Made by a program: the position numbers and the translations under genes. Source: Holophagaceae bacterium (GTDB lineage Bacteria > Acidobacteriota > Holophagae > Holophagales > Holophagaceae). From it: a DNA stretch of 37,254 nt. The stretch is from positions 1 to 37,254 of the forward strand of contig JANXPB010000003.1 of the NCBI GenBank assembly GCA_025357545.1, in the 5' to 3' direction. The notes beneath the pieces were generated by a model that saw nothing but the letters and a program-made list of their open reading frames with translations, ran no database searches and had not been told where the DNA came from. Of this stretch, positions 29,060 through 36,114 are shown piece after piece; the first letter of the stretch is position 1, and each line of letters starts with the position of its first letter.

Positions 29060-29734
29060 TCAATTCTTGGGGAAAGGCTGCAGGGCAGTGCCCGGAGCGG
29101 CAATTTCCTCAGGCTTAGCAAGCCGGGCGAATTGAGGCAACAAGGCCAACCAGGGCAGGGACCACCGGCGGGGGGCCCCACCTTCCCCCGGGAGTTCCAC
29201 CAGTTCCAAGTAGGCTGGGGTCATGCGCAAGGAGAAGTCCTGTCCTGTGGGCAGGGGCAAATACACCACACGGGCAGTGGCGGGGTGCACCATCGTGAGG
29301 TACCGCTCGCCATCATCGAGGATCCACATCACACCTTGCAGAGCGGGCCGGAAATCCTCAGCGCCCCACGGCAGGGCCTGGAAGCCTGCGGCCAGTGGCG
29401 TATCAGCGAGGAAATGCCAGACTCCGTCGGCGAGATTCAAAGGGATGCCGGCGTCGCGCCAAGCCCGCATCGGCCTTCCGGGCAGCCCCAGGCGCAAGTG
29501 TCGCAGGCCCTTGGGCCCCAGGAGGCGCAGTGTGCCATCCAAGCTGATTTTTATCGTGAAGGGGCCGCCACGGGCGGCGGGCGGCGGGTCCAAAGGTTCG
29601 TCCCCGGTGCCCAGCCCCACGCGCCAGGCCAAGGCTGGCGCCGTCCCCCAAGGCATCGGCTGGCGAGCCTGCGCGGCCAATGGCAGGGCCGAATTCACGG
29701 CCAACAGGCTTAAGAAGAGGGCGCCCAGCCGCAT
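29060..29734 (-). CDS. Secreted protein of unknown function
   Basis: 224 residues with a signal peptide (MRLGALFLSLLAVNSALPLAAQA) and a beta-rich remainder (GPFTIKISLDGTLRLLGPKG; GVMWILDDGERYLTMVHPAT). No conserved motif is recognised. Its ATG has GGAGG 4 bases upstream and lies 25 bp inside the end of tatD on the same strand, so it is translated with tatD. The FecR-domain gene follows 122 bp later. Both downstream genes are exported. Confidence 0.7.
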   Translation of the reverse strand: MRLGALFLSLLAVNSALPLAAQARQPMPWGTAPALAWRVGLGTGDEPLDPPPAARGGPFTIKISLDGTLRLLGPKGLRHLRLGLPGRPMRAWRDAGIPLNLADGVWHFLADTPLAAGFQALPWGAEDFRPALQGVMWILDDGERYLTMVHPATARVVYLPLPTGQDFSLRMTPAYLELVELPGEGGAPRRWSLPWLALLPQFARLAKPEEIAAPGTALQPFPKN

Positions 29735-30489
29735 AGGGCCTCCAAATTCCGGGTACTCAGTTCGGCCACGCGGAGGCTGCTGATCCCGCGCAACTCAGCC
29801 ACCTGGTCCGCGGTATAGCGCACGAACGCGGGTTCGTTGGGTTTGCCCCGGTGGGGTGTGGGCGCGAGAAAGGGCGCGTCCGTTTCAACGAGAATGCGAT
29901 TCTCCGGCGCCCAGGCCGCCACTTCGCGGATGGCGCGGGCGTTCTTGAAGGTGACGATGCCGGAGAAACTGAGGTAGAAGCCCAAGTCCAGTGCCTCTTG
30001 CGCAAAGGCTTTGTCTTCGGAGAAGCAGTGGATGATGCCGCGGACCTCCTGGGCGTCCTCTTCACGCAATATGCGAAGGGTCTCACCAGGCGCCGATCGG
30101 GTGTGGATCATCAAGGGCTTGCGGACTTTTTTGGCGAGCCGAATCTGGGCGCGGAAGACCTCCTCCTGCTGGTCTCTGGGGCTCAGGTCGTAATGCCAGT
30201 CCAGGCCGGTCTCTCCGACAAAACGTACATTTGAATCCTGGACCAAGGCGTCGAGTTCTCGCGCTACCGTGTCATTCCAGGATTTGGCTTCGTGGGGATG
30301 GACGCCGAGACTGGCTTGGATGCCGGGTGAGCTGCGGGCCAGCTCCAGCACCGCCTGGCAGTCCTCCAGGTCAGTGCCCACGGCGATGAAGCCCGTGACG
30401 CCTTCCGCCCGGGCCCGCTCCAGCGTGGCCGCGACCTGGTCGTGGGCCAGGTAGCTTCCGGTCAAATGGCAGTGGGCATCCACGAGCAT
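29710..30489 (-). CDS. tatD: TatD-family metal-dependent deoxyribonuclease
   Basis: 259 residues, full length for TatD. It is a cytoplasmic TIM-barrel hydrolase with 3'-5' exonuclease activity in DNA repair and turnover. Metal-site motifs are MLVDAHCHLTG (first two histidines), VGETGLDWHYD, PLMIHTRSA, GIIHCFSED and ILVETDAPFLAP. The ATG at 30489 is used because the protein then begins at the HxH motif as in relatives, with GGGAGG 10 bases upstream; 33 more in-frame residues upstream would run into the divergent regulator's start. It overlaps the following secreted-protein gene by 25 bp. Confidence 0.93.
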   Translation of the reverse strand: MLVDAHCHLTGSYLAHDQVAATLERARAEGVTGFIAVGTDLEDCQAVLELARSSPGIQASLGVHPHEAKSWNDTVARELDALVQDSNVRFVGETGLDWHYDLSPRDQQEEVFRAQIRLAKKVRKPLMIHTRSAPGETLRILREEDAQEVRGIIHCFSEDKAFAQEALDLGFYLSFSGIVTFKNARAIREVAAWAPENRILVETDAPFLAPTPHRGKPNEPAFVRYTADQVAELRGISSLRVAELSTRNLEALCGWAPSS

Positions 30490-30541
30490 GAAAGCAGTGC
30501 CTCCCGTGACCATTGTCCCACGGGCTCCGCTAATCTGAAGC

Positions 30542-31921
30542 ATGGCCCAACCCCAGACGATCCTCATCGTGGACGACGAGCCCGGCATCCGTCGGAGCCT
30601 GGGCGAGTCGCTGACCGACGAGCACTACGCGGTGCTGAAGGCAGAGCGCGGCGAACAGGCCCTGGAACTCCTCCAGAACCCTGACAGCGAGGGCATCCAC
30701 CTGATGCTGCTGGACGTCTGGCTGCCGGGCATCGATGGCCTGGAGACGCTGAAACAGGCCAAGGCCTTGCGCCCCGATCTTCCGGTGGTGATGATCAGCG
30801 GCCACGGCAACATCGACACCGCGCTGCAGGCCACCAAGCTCGGCGCCTTCGATTTCATCGAGAAGCCCATCGACCTGGACCGTCTGCTGCTCGTGGTGGG
30901 CAATGCCATGAAGCAGTCGCGACTGGTGCAGGAGAACCAGCGGCTCATCCAGGAAGTGGAGGGCAAACGGTTCTTCCAGGCCGACAGCGCAGCCATGCGA
31001 AGGCTCATGGCGGACCTCAAGCTGGTGGCTCCCACCGAAGGACGGGTGCTCATCACGGGTGAGAATGGCAGCGGCAAGGAGGAGATCGCGCGGCTCATCC
31101 ATGCGGGCAGCGGCCGCAAAGATGGCCCCTTCATCGAGGTGAACTGCGCCGCCATCCCCGAGGAACTCATCGAAAGCGAGCTGTTCGGACACATGAAGGG
31201 CGCCTTCACCGGCGCGGTGCGGGACCAGCGGGGCAAGTTCCGTGAAGCCGATGGCGGCACCCTGTTCCTGGACGAAGTGGGCGACATGTCCTTGAAGACC
31301 CAGGCCAAAGTGCTGCGGGCCCTGCAGGAAGGACGCATCGAACCCGTGGGCGGAGGCGGAGCCCTGACGGTGGATGTCCGGGTCATCGCCGCCACGAACA
31401 AGGAACTGGCGGAGGAAATCAAAGCTGGCCGATTCCGGGAGGATCTCTATTTCCGCTTGGCGGTGGTGCCCCTCCGCGTCCCCCCCCTGCGGGAACGGGA
31501 GGAGGAACTGATCTCGTTGGCGGAGGCCTTCCAATCGCGCATCGCCCGTAGCTACGGACGCCCGCCCAAGCGTCTGGCCCCGGACACCAAGGACGCCCTG
31601 CTCCGCCACGACTGGCCAGGGAACGTGCGGGAGCTGAAGAACCTGATGGAACGCGCGGTAATCCTGAGCCGTGGCGCCGATATCACCCTCCGGGACCTCG
31701 GGCCCCTGGTGGCCCGGCATATGGCGGAGCCTGACCCCTTCACATTCCCATCGTTCACGAGCCTCCGGGACGCGCGGGATTGGTTCGAGGGTGTCTACAT
31801 CCAGCGTGAGATCCGCACCCAGAACGGGAACATGACGCGGGTGGCGGACGTGCTGGGCCTGGACCGCTCCAACCTCTACAAGCGGCTCAAGGCCCTTGGC
31901 ATCGAGGCGCGGGAATCGTGA
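30542..31921 (+). CDS. NtrC-type sigma-54-dependent response regulator
   Basis: 459 residues with three domains. A receiver (about 5-120) has the acidic pair D11-D12, the phospho-acceptor D58 (LMLLDVWLPG) and K108 (EKP). The AAA+ domain (about 145-370) has Walker A GENGSGKE (173-180), the sigma-54 contact loop GAFTGA (220-225), Walker B GGTLFLDEVGD, and FREDLYFRL. A Fis-type helix-turn-helix closes it (TRVADVLGLDRSNLYKRLKA). It should activate sigma-54 promoters after phosphorylation by a histidine kinase, which is not in the window. The ATG at 30542 lacks a clear Shine-Dalgarno; TAATCT five bases upstream may mean a leaderless start. It diverges from tatD with a 52-bp gap. Confidence 0.94.
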   Translation: MAQPQTILIVDDEPGIRRSLGESLTDEHYAVLKAERGEQALELLQNPDSEGIHLMLLDVWLPGIDGLETLKQAKALRPDLPVVMISGHGNIDTALQATKLGAFDFIEKPIDLDRLLLVVGNAMKQSRLVQENQRLIQEVEGKRFFQADSAAMRRLMADLKLVAPTEGRVLITGENGSGKEEIARLIHAGSGRKDGPFIEVNCAAIPEELIESELFGHMKGAFTGAVRDQRGKFREADGGTLFLDEVGDMSLKTQAKVLRALQEGRIEPVGGGGALTVDVRVIAATNKELAEEIKAGRFREDLYFRLAVVPLRVPPLREREEELISLAEAFQSRIARSYGRPPKRLAPDTKDALLRHDWPGNVRELKNLMERAVILSRGADITLRDLGPLVARHMAEPDPFTFPSFTSLRDARDWFEGVYIQREIRTQNGNMTRVADVLGLDRSNLYKRLKALGIEARES

Positions 31922-31937
31922 TGCGGAACCCCGCCCC

Positions 31938-32372
31938 ATGAACCGCAAATGGTTCAAGATCGGCCAAGCGGCCGCCCTTATCGGCGTAGGGCCGAAAGAG
32001 CTCCGCTACTGGGAATCCCAGATCCCCGAAATCAAGCCCCGCCGATCCAAAGGCAACCTGCGCTACTACCACGTGGACGAACTACCCCGGTTGCAGCGCA
32101 TCCGCGCCTGGCAGGCGGAAGGCCTCTCCATCGGCGACTGCCGTGAATTGCTGCTGACGGGCCACCTGGCCCGGGGCCTCCACGAGGCACTTGGCCTAGA
32201 GACGCCTAAAGCGCCTGCGCCACTCCTTACGCCCGTAGCACGTAAACCCCCACGCGAAGGAATCGTCGCTGCACCTGCTCCCGATAGGCTCAATTTGGAT
32301 CAGTTGGCGGTGATCGCCGGCGCCCTGAAGCAATTGCACCAGCGCCTTACGGCGCCCTGGCCGCCAGAGTGA
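31938..32372 (+). CDS. MerR-family transcriptional regulator
   Basis: 144 residues. The first 70 form a MerR-type winged helix: MNRKWFKIGQAAALIGVGPK, ELRYWESQIPEIKPRRSKGN and LRYYHVDELPRLQRIRAW. The rest is a Pro/Ala linker and a short helix (LDQLAVIAGALKQLHQRL), without metal-binding cysteines, so it is more like the RacA/HspR-like or MlrA branch than a metal sensor. It starts 16 bp after the response-regulator stop and probably shares its mRNA. The Shine-Dalgarno is weak. A strong terminator follows. Confidence 0.88.
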   Translation: MNRKWFKIGQAAALIGVGPKELRYWESQIPEIKPRRSKGNLRYYHVDELPRLQRIRAWQAEGLSIGDCRELLLTGHLARGLHEALGLETPKAPAPLLTPVARKPPREGIVAAPAPDRLNLDQLAVIAGALKQLHQRLTAPWPPE

Positions 32373-32378
32373 CCAGAA

Positions 32379-32413
32379 GGGCCAGGTCCCGAAAGACCTG
32401 GCCCTCCTTTCCT
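32379..32413. terminator. Intrinsic terminator between the MerR gene and the small secreted gene
   Basis: Perfect 10-bp stem GGGCCAGGTC/GACCTGGCCC with a CCGAAA loop (32379-32404), followed by TCCTTTCCT. On the other strand it follows the stop codon of the gene at 32449, so it probably serves both. Confidence 0.85.
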
Positions 32414-32448
32414 CAATCAAGACCTTGGCATCCAGCGGATAGCCAGTA

Positions 32449-32754
32449 TCAGGCCTTGGCAACCTTCGCCGGGGCCGCGGGAGCCTGCAGCGTTTTCGTA
32501 GTCTTCAGACTCTTACCATGGCGATGACGGCGATGTTTGATCGTCATGGTCTTCGCAGCACTGCGCTTCGAAGTCTTGGTGGCAGTGACGGAATTCGCAG
32601 CCTGGGGCGCCTTCTGCGTGGCTGCAGCCTGGCTCTTGACTGCGACGGGCTTGGCAGTTTTAGCTGTCTTGACGGGGGTGCCGGCCACCAGAGCGGCGCC
32701 GCACAGAGCGGAGCCCGCTAGCAACAGGGCCAGGCGCTGGGTGAAGGTGGTCAT
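32449..32754 (-). CDS. Small secreted Lys/Ala/Thr-rich basic protein
   Basis: 101 residues from the ATG at 32754, which has AGGAG 7 bases upstream. A signal peptide (MTTFTQRLALLLAGSALCGA, then ALVAG) precedes a low-complexity basic tail of Lys, Ala and Thr, with a cluster TIKHRRHRHGKSLKTTKT. No fold is evident. It is similar in style to acid-shock or histone-like tails exported to the periplasm, but no family is recognised. A frame extending upstream to 32931 is not supported. Confidence 0.65.
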   Translation of the reverse strand: MTTFTQRLALLLAGSALCGAALVAGTPVKTAKTAKPVAVKSQAAATQKAPQAANSVTATKTSKRSAAKTMTIKHRRHRHGKSLKTTKTLQAPAAPAKVAKA

Positions 32755-32972
32755 TGGAATTCTCCTTGCCGCGTCGGCGGCGATGTGTGGTTTCAACCAC
32801 GCCATGACCATTTCACGCACCGTGCCAAACCCTGTTTCTTGAGTGGGGACGGGCCTCCACGAAAAAGTTGAAGGCCATTGAATGGGTGTTTTGCATCCAC
32901 CGCCCAGACGCCTGTCGCAGCTTCCATCCATCCGCCCTGCATCCGGCCATCGGTCCCACTCTGTTTCCGCCC

Positions 32973-33001
32973 TTGACCCCCCTGCCCCCAGCCCCTAAAG
33001 T
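32973..33001 (+). promoter_or_regulatory. Sigma-70 promoter of tRNA-Pro
   Basis: TTGACC (32973-32978) and TAAAGT (32996-33001) are separated by exactly 17 bases. Transcription would begin a few bases before the tRNA at 33012, as is usual for single tRNA genes. Confidence 0.75.
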
Positions 33002-33011
33002 AAAAGGTTCA

Positions 33012-33088
33012 CGGCGCGTGGCGCAGCCTGGTAGCGCACACCCTTGGGGTGGGTGGGGTCGGAGGTTCGAATCCTCTCGCGCCGACCA
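33012..33088 (+). tRNA. tRNA-Pro (anticodon GGG)
   Basis: 77 bases including the encoded CCA. The acceptor stem CGGCGCG/CGCGCCG is perfect; the D-arm is GCGC-AGCCTGGTA-GCGC; the anticodon stem CACCC/GGGTG closes the loop TTGGGGT, placing GGG at positions 34-36 with G37; the T-arm is GGAGG-TTCGAAT-CCTCT; the discriminator is A. It has its own promoter upstream and terminator downstream. Confidence 0.97.
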
Positions 33089-33099
33089 CACAGAAAGTT

Positions 33100-33132
33100 G
33101 GGGACGAGCCGAAAGGTGCGTCCCCTTCTTTC
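33100..33132 (+). terminator. Intrinsic terminator of tRNA-Pro
   Basis: GGGGACG (33100-33106) and CGTCCCC (33119-33125) form a 7-bp stem with a 12-base loop, followed by TTCTTTC. It lies 11 bases after the tRNA. Confidence 0.8.
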
Positions 33133-33144
33133 ATGGAGGAGGAT

Positions 33145-33255
33145 TCGGACGTCCGAGCGGCAATGGCTCCCGTCTGACGCGCGCATGCGCGCTCCCGCGC
33201 GGCCCAGGGCCTTGCGGAGCCGGGAACCCTGGTTAGGGAAAGCAAGGGCCGCGCG
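33145..33255. repeat. Palindrome-rich GC segment between tRNA-Pro and ychF
   Basis: The segment contains two perfect palindromes, TCGGACGTCCGA (33145-33156) and GCGCGCATGCGCGC (33179-33192), and an inverted repeat with 10-base arms CGCGCGGCCC (33196-33205) and GGGCCGCGCG (33246-33255) around 40 bases. No gene is seen here. Its role is unknown; it might be a structured RNA or simply local GC bias. Confidence 0.55.
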
Positions 33256-33290
33256 AGCGTTCCGCAGCGGTCGGCGCAGCCGATTCCCGC

Positions 33291-34397
33291 CTAGTTGCTG
33301 AACAGGAAGTGCATCACATCGCCATCCTGAACGATGTACTCCTTGCCTTCGGTGCGCATCTTCCCGGCCTCCTTGGCGCCAGCCTCGCCCTTGTAGACGA
33401 TGAAATCCTCATAGGCCATGACCTGTGCGCGGATGAAGCCCTTCTCGAAATCCGTGTGGATGACGCCCGCGGCCTGGGGGGCCGTGTCGCCCACGTGGAT
33501 GGTCCAGGCGCGGACCTCCTTCACGCCGGCAGTGAAGTAGGTCTGCAAGCCCAGCAACCGGAAGGAGGCGTGGATGAGCACGTCCAGGCCCGGTTCCTTC
33601 AGGCCGGCCTCTTCCAGGAACATGGACCGCTCTTCGGGGGGGAGTTCCTGGATTTCCGCTTCCAGCTTGGAGCAGATGGGAACCACGGGACAACCCCGTT
33701 CAGCCGCCAGCCGGAGGAGGGTCGCGTAGTGCTGGTTGCCGGCCGGATCGCGGATGTCCATTTCGGCGATGTTGCCCACCAGCAGCACGGGTTTCAACGT
33801 GATCAAGCCATAGCTCTTGATGGCGAAGCGGTCCTCGGCGTTCAAGCCCACGGTACTGGCCCATTTGCCATCGTTGAGCGATGCGTAGACCTTTTCCAGG
33901 ATGGTCACCAGGTGGGCGGCTTCCTTATTAGCGCTCGATGACTTGGCGAGTTTGCGGTTGCGATCCAGGCCCTTTTCCACACCTTCGAGATCCTTGAGCA
34001 TCAGTTCTGTGTCGATGATGGCCAGGTCCCGCTCAGGATCGACGCTCCCTTCCACATGGGTGATGTCCCCGTCCTCGAAACAGCGCACCACCTGCACGAT
34101 GGCGTCCGTATCCCGGATGTTCGTCAGGAAGGCATTGCCCAGGCCCTCCCCCTTGGAAGCGCCCCGCACCAGCCCCGCGATATCCACGAATTCCTGGGAG
34201 GCGGGGAGGACACGTTGGGGCTTCACAATGGCCGCCAAGTGGGCCAAGCGAGGGTCTGGCACATCCACCACGCCGGTGTTCGGCTCGATGGTGCAGAAAG
34301 GGTAGTTGGCCGAGGCCGCCCCGGCACTGGTGAGCGCATTGAAGAGGGTAGACTTGCCCACGTTGGGCAGACCGACGATGCCGCATTGAACTGCCAT
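33291..34397 (-). CDS. ychF: Redox-regulated ATPase / ribosome-binding Obg-family protein YchF
   Basis: 368 residues, full length. YchF is a P-loop protein of the Obg group that prefers ATP and binds ribosomes. The P-loop is GLPNVGKST, the switch region [18 protein letters not shown], and G3 [17 protein letters not shown]; a TGS domain closes the protein ([35 protein letters not shown]). The ATG at 34397 gives the canonical [16 protein letters not shown] start; an in-frame ATG 18 bases earlier is less likely. The gene stands alone on the minus strand. Confidence 0.96.
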   Translation of the reverse strand: MAVQCGIVGLPNVGKSTLFNALTSAGAASANYPFCTIEPNTGVVDVPDPRLAHLAAIVKPQRVLPASQEFVDIAGLVRGASKGEGLGNAFLTNIRDTDAIVQVVRCFEDGDITHVEGSVDPERDLAIIDTELMLKDLEGVEKGLDRNRKLAKSSSANKEAAHLVTILEKVYASLNDGKWASTVGLNAEDRFAIKSYGLITLKPVLLVGNIAEMDIRDPAGNQHYATLLRLAAERGCPVVPICSKLEAEIQELPPEERSMFLEEAGLKEPGLDVLIHASFRLLGLQTYFTAGVKEVRAWTIHVGDTAPQAAGVIHTDFEKGFIRAQVMAYEDFIVYKGEAGAKEAGKMRTEGKEYIVQDGDVMHFLFSN

Positions 34398-34603
34398 GAG
34401 GACCTCAAGAATCAAATTGGGGGTGGAACCAGGCCAAAGCTCCAGTGTCCCAAAGGTTCCGTCCCCTGCAAAGCAAGGATTCCTCCGAGATGGTCCGAAA
34501 ATATATTTTCTTCGATACCTTGCATGACAGGCATGGACGCCCTACGCTCCCCGGCATACCCGAATCGACTTGGGCACCCCACGGCAATCTTCAGGAGGCA
34601 GGC

Positions 34604-34837
34604 ATGATCGTCAAGGCGGAATGGCCGGGGTATGTGATGGACATCCTGGTCAAGCCCGGCCAGGAAGTGGAAGAAGAAGAGCCGTTGATGCTGCTCGAGG
34701 GCACGGATTCCGGCCACACGACCTTTTTCATCAACTCCCCTGAGGCTGGAAAAGTCCGGGAACTCCTCATAGAAGAAGGTGATTACGCCGCTGAGGATGA
34801 TGACTTGGTGGTATTGGGAGAGGTCGAGGTCGATTAG
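34604..34837 (+). CDS. Biotinyl-domain-like protein that has lost the biotin lysine
   Basis: 77 residues with the fold pattern of a biotin/lipoyl carrier: MIVKAEWPGYVMDILVKPGQ, then strands INSPEAGKVRELLIEEGD and DDLVVLGEVEVD. At the hairpin that normally carries ESMKM it has EGTDS (32-36), so the modified lysine is replaced by D35 and the domain cannot be biotinylated. The ATG at 34604 follows GGAGGCAGGC, the same ten bases that precede the intact biotinyl gene at 34942. Sequence outside the hairpin is clearly related to that gene, so the two are paralogues. The acidic surface (EVEEEEP; EDDD) is unusual. An in-frame start upstream at 34445 has no support. Confidence 0.75.
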   Translation: MIVKAEWPGYVMDILVKPGQEVEEEEPLMLLEGTDSGHTTFFINSPEAGKVRELLIEEGDYAAEDDDLVVLGEVEVD

Positions 34838-34941
34838 GGCGCCAAGACTTCTACTGGGCACCAGCCTTCAGGCATTCTGCCCAGGCTGGGAAGGCGTTTA
34901 TCGCCAGCCAAGCTACAATCACCACTCCAATGGAGGCAGGC

Positions 34942-35154
34942 ATGGCGGTGGTGCGCGCGGAAATGGCCGGGAAGGTGCTGGAGGTCCTGGTGTCCGACGG
35001 AGACACCGTCACCGAGGACCAGGACCTCATCATCATCGAGTCGATGAAGATGCAGATTCCTGTGGGCTCCCCCGCAGAGGGGACGGTGGTCAAAGTTTTC
35101 GTCGTGGCTGACCAGTTCCTGAATGAAGGCGATGCCATCGTTGAGCTGGGCTAG
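34942..35154 (+). CDS. Biotin/lipoyl attachment-domain protein (BLAP, YngHB-like)
   Basis: 70 residues, essentially one biotinyl domain: MAVVRAEMAGKVLEVLVSDG, then IIESMKMQIPVGSPA with the biotin-accepting K36, and a C-terminal strand FLNEGDAIVELG. Small stand-alone carriers like this (YngHB in Bacillus) lie next to a 3-methylglutaconyl-CoA hydratase, as here, and work with a biotin carboxylase in leucine breakdown. GGAGG lies 5 bases upstream of the ATG; a start 12 bases earlier would disrupt that. Its last 97 bp are repeated 171 bp further on. The biotin carboxylase and carboxyltransferase are not in the window. Confidence 0.85.
   Translation: MAVVRAEMAGKVLEVLVSDGDTVTEDQDLIIIESMKMQIPVGSPAEGTVVKVFVVADQFLNEGDAIVELG
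35049..35145 (+). repeat. 97-bp direct repeat, copy 1 (3' half of the biotinyl gene)
   Basis: Covers the codons from ESMKM to the end strand of the biotinyl protein. It matches 35220-35316 with one difference (A at 35123, C at 35294). Confidence 0.95.
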
Positions 35155-35172
35155 GGGGTGCTCGTGGGCAGA

Positions 35173-35324
35173 ATGATCAGTTCGGCGGCCTTGCGTATGA
35201 GCGCAGCGAATACCAAGAGGATGCAGATTCCTGTGGGCTCCCCCGCAGAGGGGACGGTGGTCAAAGTTTTCGTCGTGGCTGACCAGTTCCTGACTGAAGG
35301 CGATGCCATCGTTGAGATTTCCTG
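35173..35324 (+). pseudogene. Truncated second copy of the biotinyl domain
   Basis: An open frame of 50 codons from ATG 35173 (MISSAALRMSAANTKR) runs into a copy of the biotinyl C-terminal half (MQIPVGSPAEGTVVKV through EGDAIVEIS) and stops at 35324, one base before the hydratase ATG. The shift of 171 bp is a multiple of three, so the copy stays in frame. The N-terminal half of the domain and the SMK part of the biotin motif are missing, so it cannot carry biotin as a complete domain. It is probably the original 3' end, displaced by a tandem duplication, now a fragment. Whether it is translated is unknown. Confidence 0.65.
35220..35316 (+). repeat. 97-bp direct repeat, copy 2
   Basis: Copy of 35049-35145 with 96 of 97 bases identical, lying directly upstream of the enoyl-CoA hydratase gene. 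Between the copies are 74 unrelated bases (35146-35219). Confidence 0.95.
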
Positions 35325-35325
35325 A

Positions 35326-36114
35326 ATGGCGGAATTGCTTCTTGAACACCTCGGTGGGGATGACAGCGGCATCGTGCTGCTGGGCCTGGAACGTCCCGCG
35401 GCGAAGAATGCGCTCGGGCGGCAGCTGGTTTGGGAATTGGACGAGGGCTTGGCAGCCTTGGCTCGTGACCCGACTATTCGCGTAGTGATCCTCCACAGCC
35501 TGGTGCCGGGCGTGTTTTGCGCCGGGGCCGACCTCAAAGAGCGTGCGGGCATGGACTCTGCCGAGGCCACTGCCTTTGTGCAGCAGTTGAGGTTGGCCTT
35601 CACCGCCCTCGAGCGATTGCCGATGCCGACCGTGGCTGCGCTGGAAGGCGCGGCCCTGGGGGGCGGGTTGGAATTGGCTCTGGCCTGCGACCTGCGCGTC
35701 GTAGGCGCCGCCGCCAAACTGGGCCTTCCCGAAACCAGCCTGGCCATCATTCCCGGTGCGGGTGGAACCCAGCGCCTGCCCCGGCTCATTGGGCGCTCCA
35801 GGGCCAAGGAACTGATCTACACGGGCCGGCGCTTTGGTGCGGTGGAGGCCCTGGAATATGGCATCGCCGATCGCACCGCTGAAGTGGGCATGGCGCTGGA
35901 GATCGCCCTGGCTCTCGCCCGGGAGATCCTGCCGAACGGGCCCATCGCACTGAGAGCCGCCAAGGAGGCCATCGATCTCGGACTGGACCTGGACCGGGCT
36001 GGCGGGTTGCTCGTCGAGGAAGCCTGTTACGCCAAGGTCATCCCCACCCAAGACCGACTGGAAGGGCTCGCCGCCTTCAGGGAAAAACGCAAACCTCGAT
36101 ACCAAGGCCTGTGA
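35326..36114 (+). CDS. Enoyl-CoA hydratase, methylglutaconyl-CoA hydratase (AUH/YngF)-like
   Basis: 262 residues, crotonase fold. The oxyanion and active-site segments FCAGADLKERAGM, ALEGAALGGGLELALACDLR (E116) and LGLPETSLAIIPGAGGTQRLPR (E136) are intact. The C-terminal part (EEACYAKVIPTQDRLEGL, then AFREKRKPRY) matches human AUH closely by eye, which points to 3-methylglutaconyl-CoA hydration in leucine degradation rather than general beta-oxidation. Its neighbour upstream is a biotinyl carrier, as in Bacillus yngHB-yngF. The ATG lies one base after the stop of the duplicated biotinyl fragment. Its TGA overlaps the transporter's start (TGATG). Confidence 0.88.
   Translation: MAELLLEHLGGDDSGIVLLGLERPAAKNALGRQLVWELDEGLAALARDPTIRVVILHSLVPGVFCAGADLKERAGMDSAEATAFVQQLRLAFTALERLPMPTVAALEGAALGGGLELALACDLRVVGAAAKLGLPETSLAIIPGAGGTQRLPRLIGRSRAKELIYTGRRFGAVEALEYGIADRTAEVGMALEIALALAREILPNGPIALRAAKEAIDLGLDLDRAGGLLVEEACYAKVIPTQDRLEGLAAFREKRKPRYQGL

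Noticed and set aside
33179-33192. GC-rich palindrome considered as an origin or resolution site
   Set aside because: No DnaA boxes, AT-rich unwinding element or recombinase gene are near it.
35158-35324. Independent functional biotinyl protein from the GTG at 35158
   Set aside because: It lacks the first half of the domain and the SMK part of the biotin motif, so it was called a duplicated fragment.
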